Of a DNA stretch of 47,683 nucleotides, positions 47,427 to 47,683 are shown piece after piece. The notes under the pieces were generated by a model. The model made no database searches. It was given only the letters and a program-made list of their open reading frames with translations, and was not told the origin of the DNA. A program made the translations under genes and the position numbers. Each line of letters opens with the position of its first letter. The first letter of the stretch is position 1. Source of the DNA: Candidatus Avelusimicrobium gallicola (lineage in GTDB: Bacteria > Elusimicrobiota > Elusimicrobia > Elusimicrobiales > UBA9959); NCBI GenBank assembly GCA_020722185.1, contig DYLH01000011.1, forward strand, positions 1 through 47,683, written 5' to 3'.

Positions 47427-47670
47427 ATGCAAGAGCTCTATTTATATTCCAATTTCAAACTTAAAAGTTTGGAAAACCTAAAAGCATATCTGGACTAATA
47501 AACCACCCTAAAAGAGCGGAGATAGAACAAAGAATAAAGATAATAAGTTTTTTTGAGAAATATGGCTATAAAGCAAAGAAAGAAGCCTTATCAAAAAAGT
47601 CCAATATGTATGGAGATTCTACAAAAACTTGACAGCTTTTATTAAAAAAGTTAGAATAATCTAAGATTTA
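47427..47670 (+). pseudogene. Decayed transposase/integrase N-terminal helix-turn-helix fragment
   Basis: ATG at 47427 opens MQELYLYSNFKLKSLENLKAYLD*; continuing in other frames gives GLINHPKRAEIEQRIKIISFFEKYGYKAKKEALSKKSN then WRFYKNLTAFIKK, matching the layout of rve-type transposase HTH regions but with at least two frame disruptions. Confidence 0.65.
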
Positions 47671-47683
47671 AGCTATGAAAAAA

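Noticed and set aside
1-47683. CRISPR arrays, tRNA or rRNA genes, prophage
   Set aside because: No regularly spaced repeats, cloverleaf-like or rRNA-like segments, or phage structural genes were recognised by eye; a tool scan (tRNAscan-SE, CRISPR finder) would settle this.

Overview
AT-rich bacterial window, densely coding, in operon-like blocks. Order: (1) Fur-family regulator, pyruvoyl-dependent arginine decarboxylase, hotdog thioesterase; (2) a zinc-type locus: small Cys/His membrane protein, His-rich outer-membrane protein, ZnuA-like binding protein and ZnuB-like permease, with no adjacent ATPase; (3) a TonB/NikR metal-uptake locus: TonB-dependent receptor, methyltransferase, FecB/C/E-type ABC importer, FmdE-like protein, TonB, second methyltransferase, NikR; (4) a TIGR03546/TIGR03545-type pair; (5) minus strand: Mrp-type ATPase, Hpt domain protein, receiver-PilB/GspE ATPase-receiver fusion; (6) a near-complete lysine fermentation cluster: CoA-transferase A/B, kce, kdd, kamA, [OtsA-OtsB fusion, DUF5752-like, TreT-like], kamB, kamC, kamD, kamE, class-III aminotransferase (probable 3-aminobutyryl-CoA aminotransferase), thiolase; (7) glycosyltransferase, four-subunit 2-oxoacid:ferredoxin oxidoreductase, asymmetric heterodimeric ABC exporter, AEC and AspT/YidE-like transporters, MFS transporter; (8) a decayed transposase at the right edge. 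The best lead is the FmdE-like gene. It has an in-frame UGA at codon 68 inside an otherwise intact, conserved reading frame. Directly after it lies a 12-bp hairpin with a single bulged U and a 6-nt apical loop, resembling a bacterial SECIS element. This makes it a candidate selenoprotein or other UGA-recoding event in a nickel-type uptake locus. A second cross-cutting signal is several genes whose ATG lies 6-7 nt after a -10-like box with no Shine-Dalgarno, suggesting leaderless transcripts. All family calls come from recognising motifs by eye; no database search was run.
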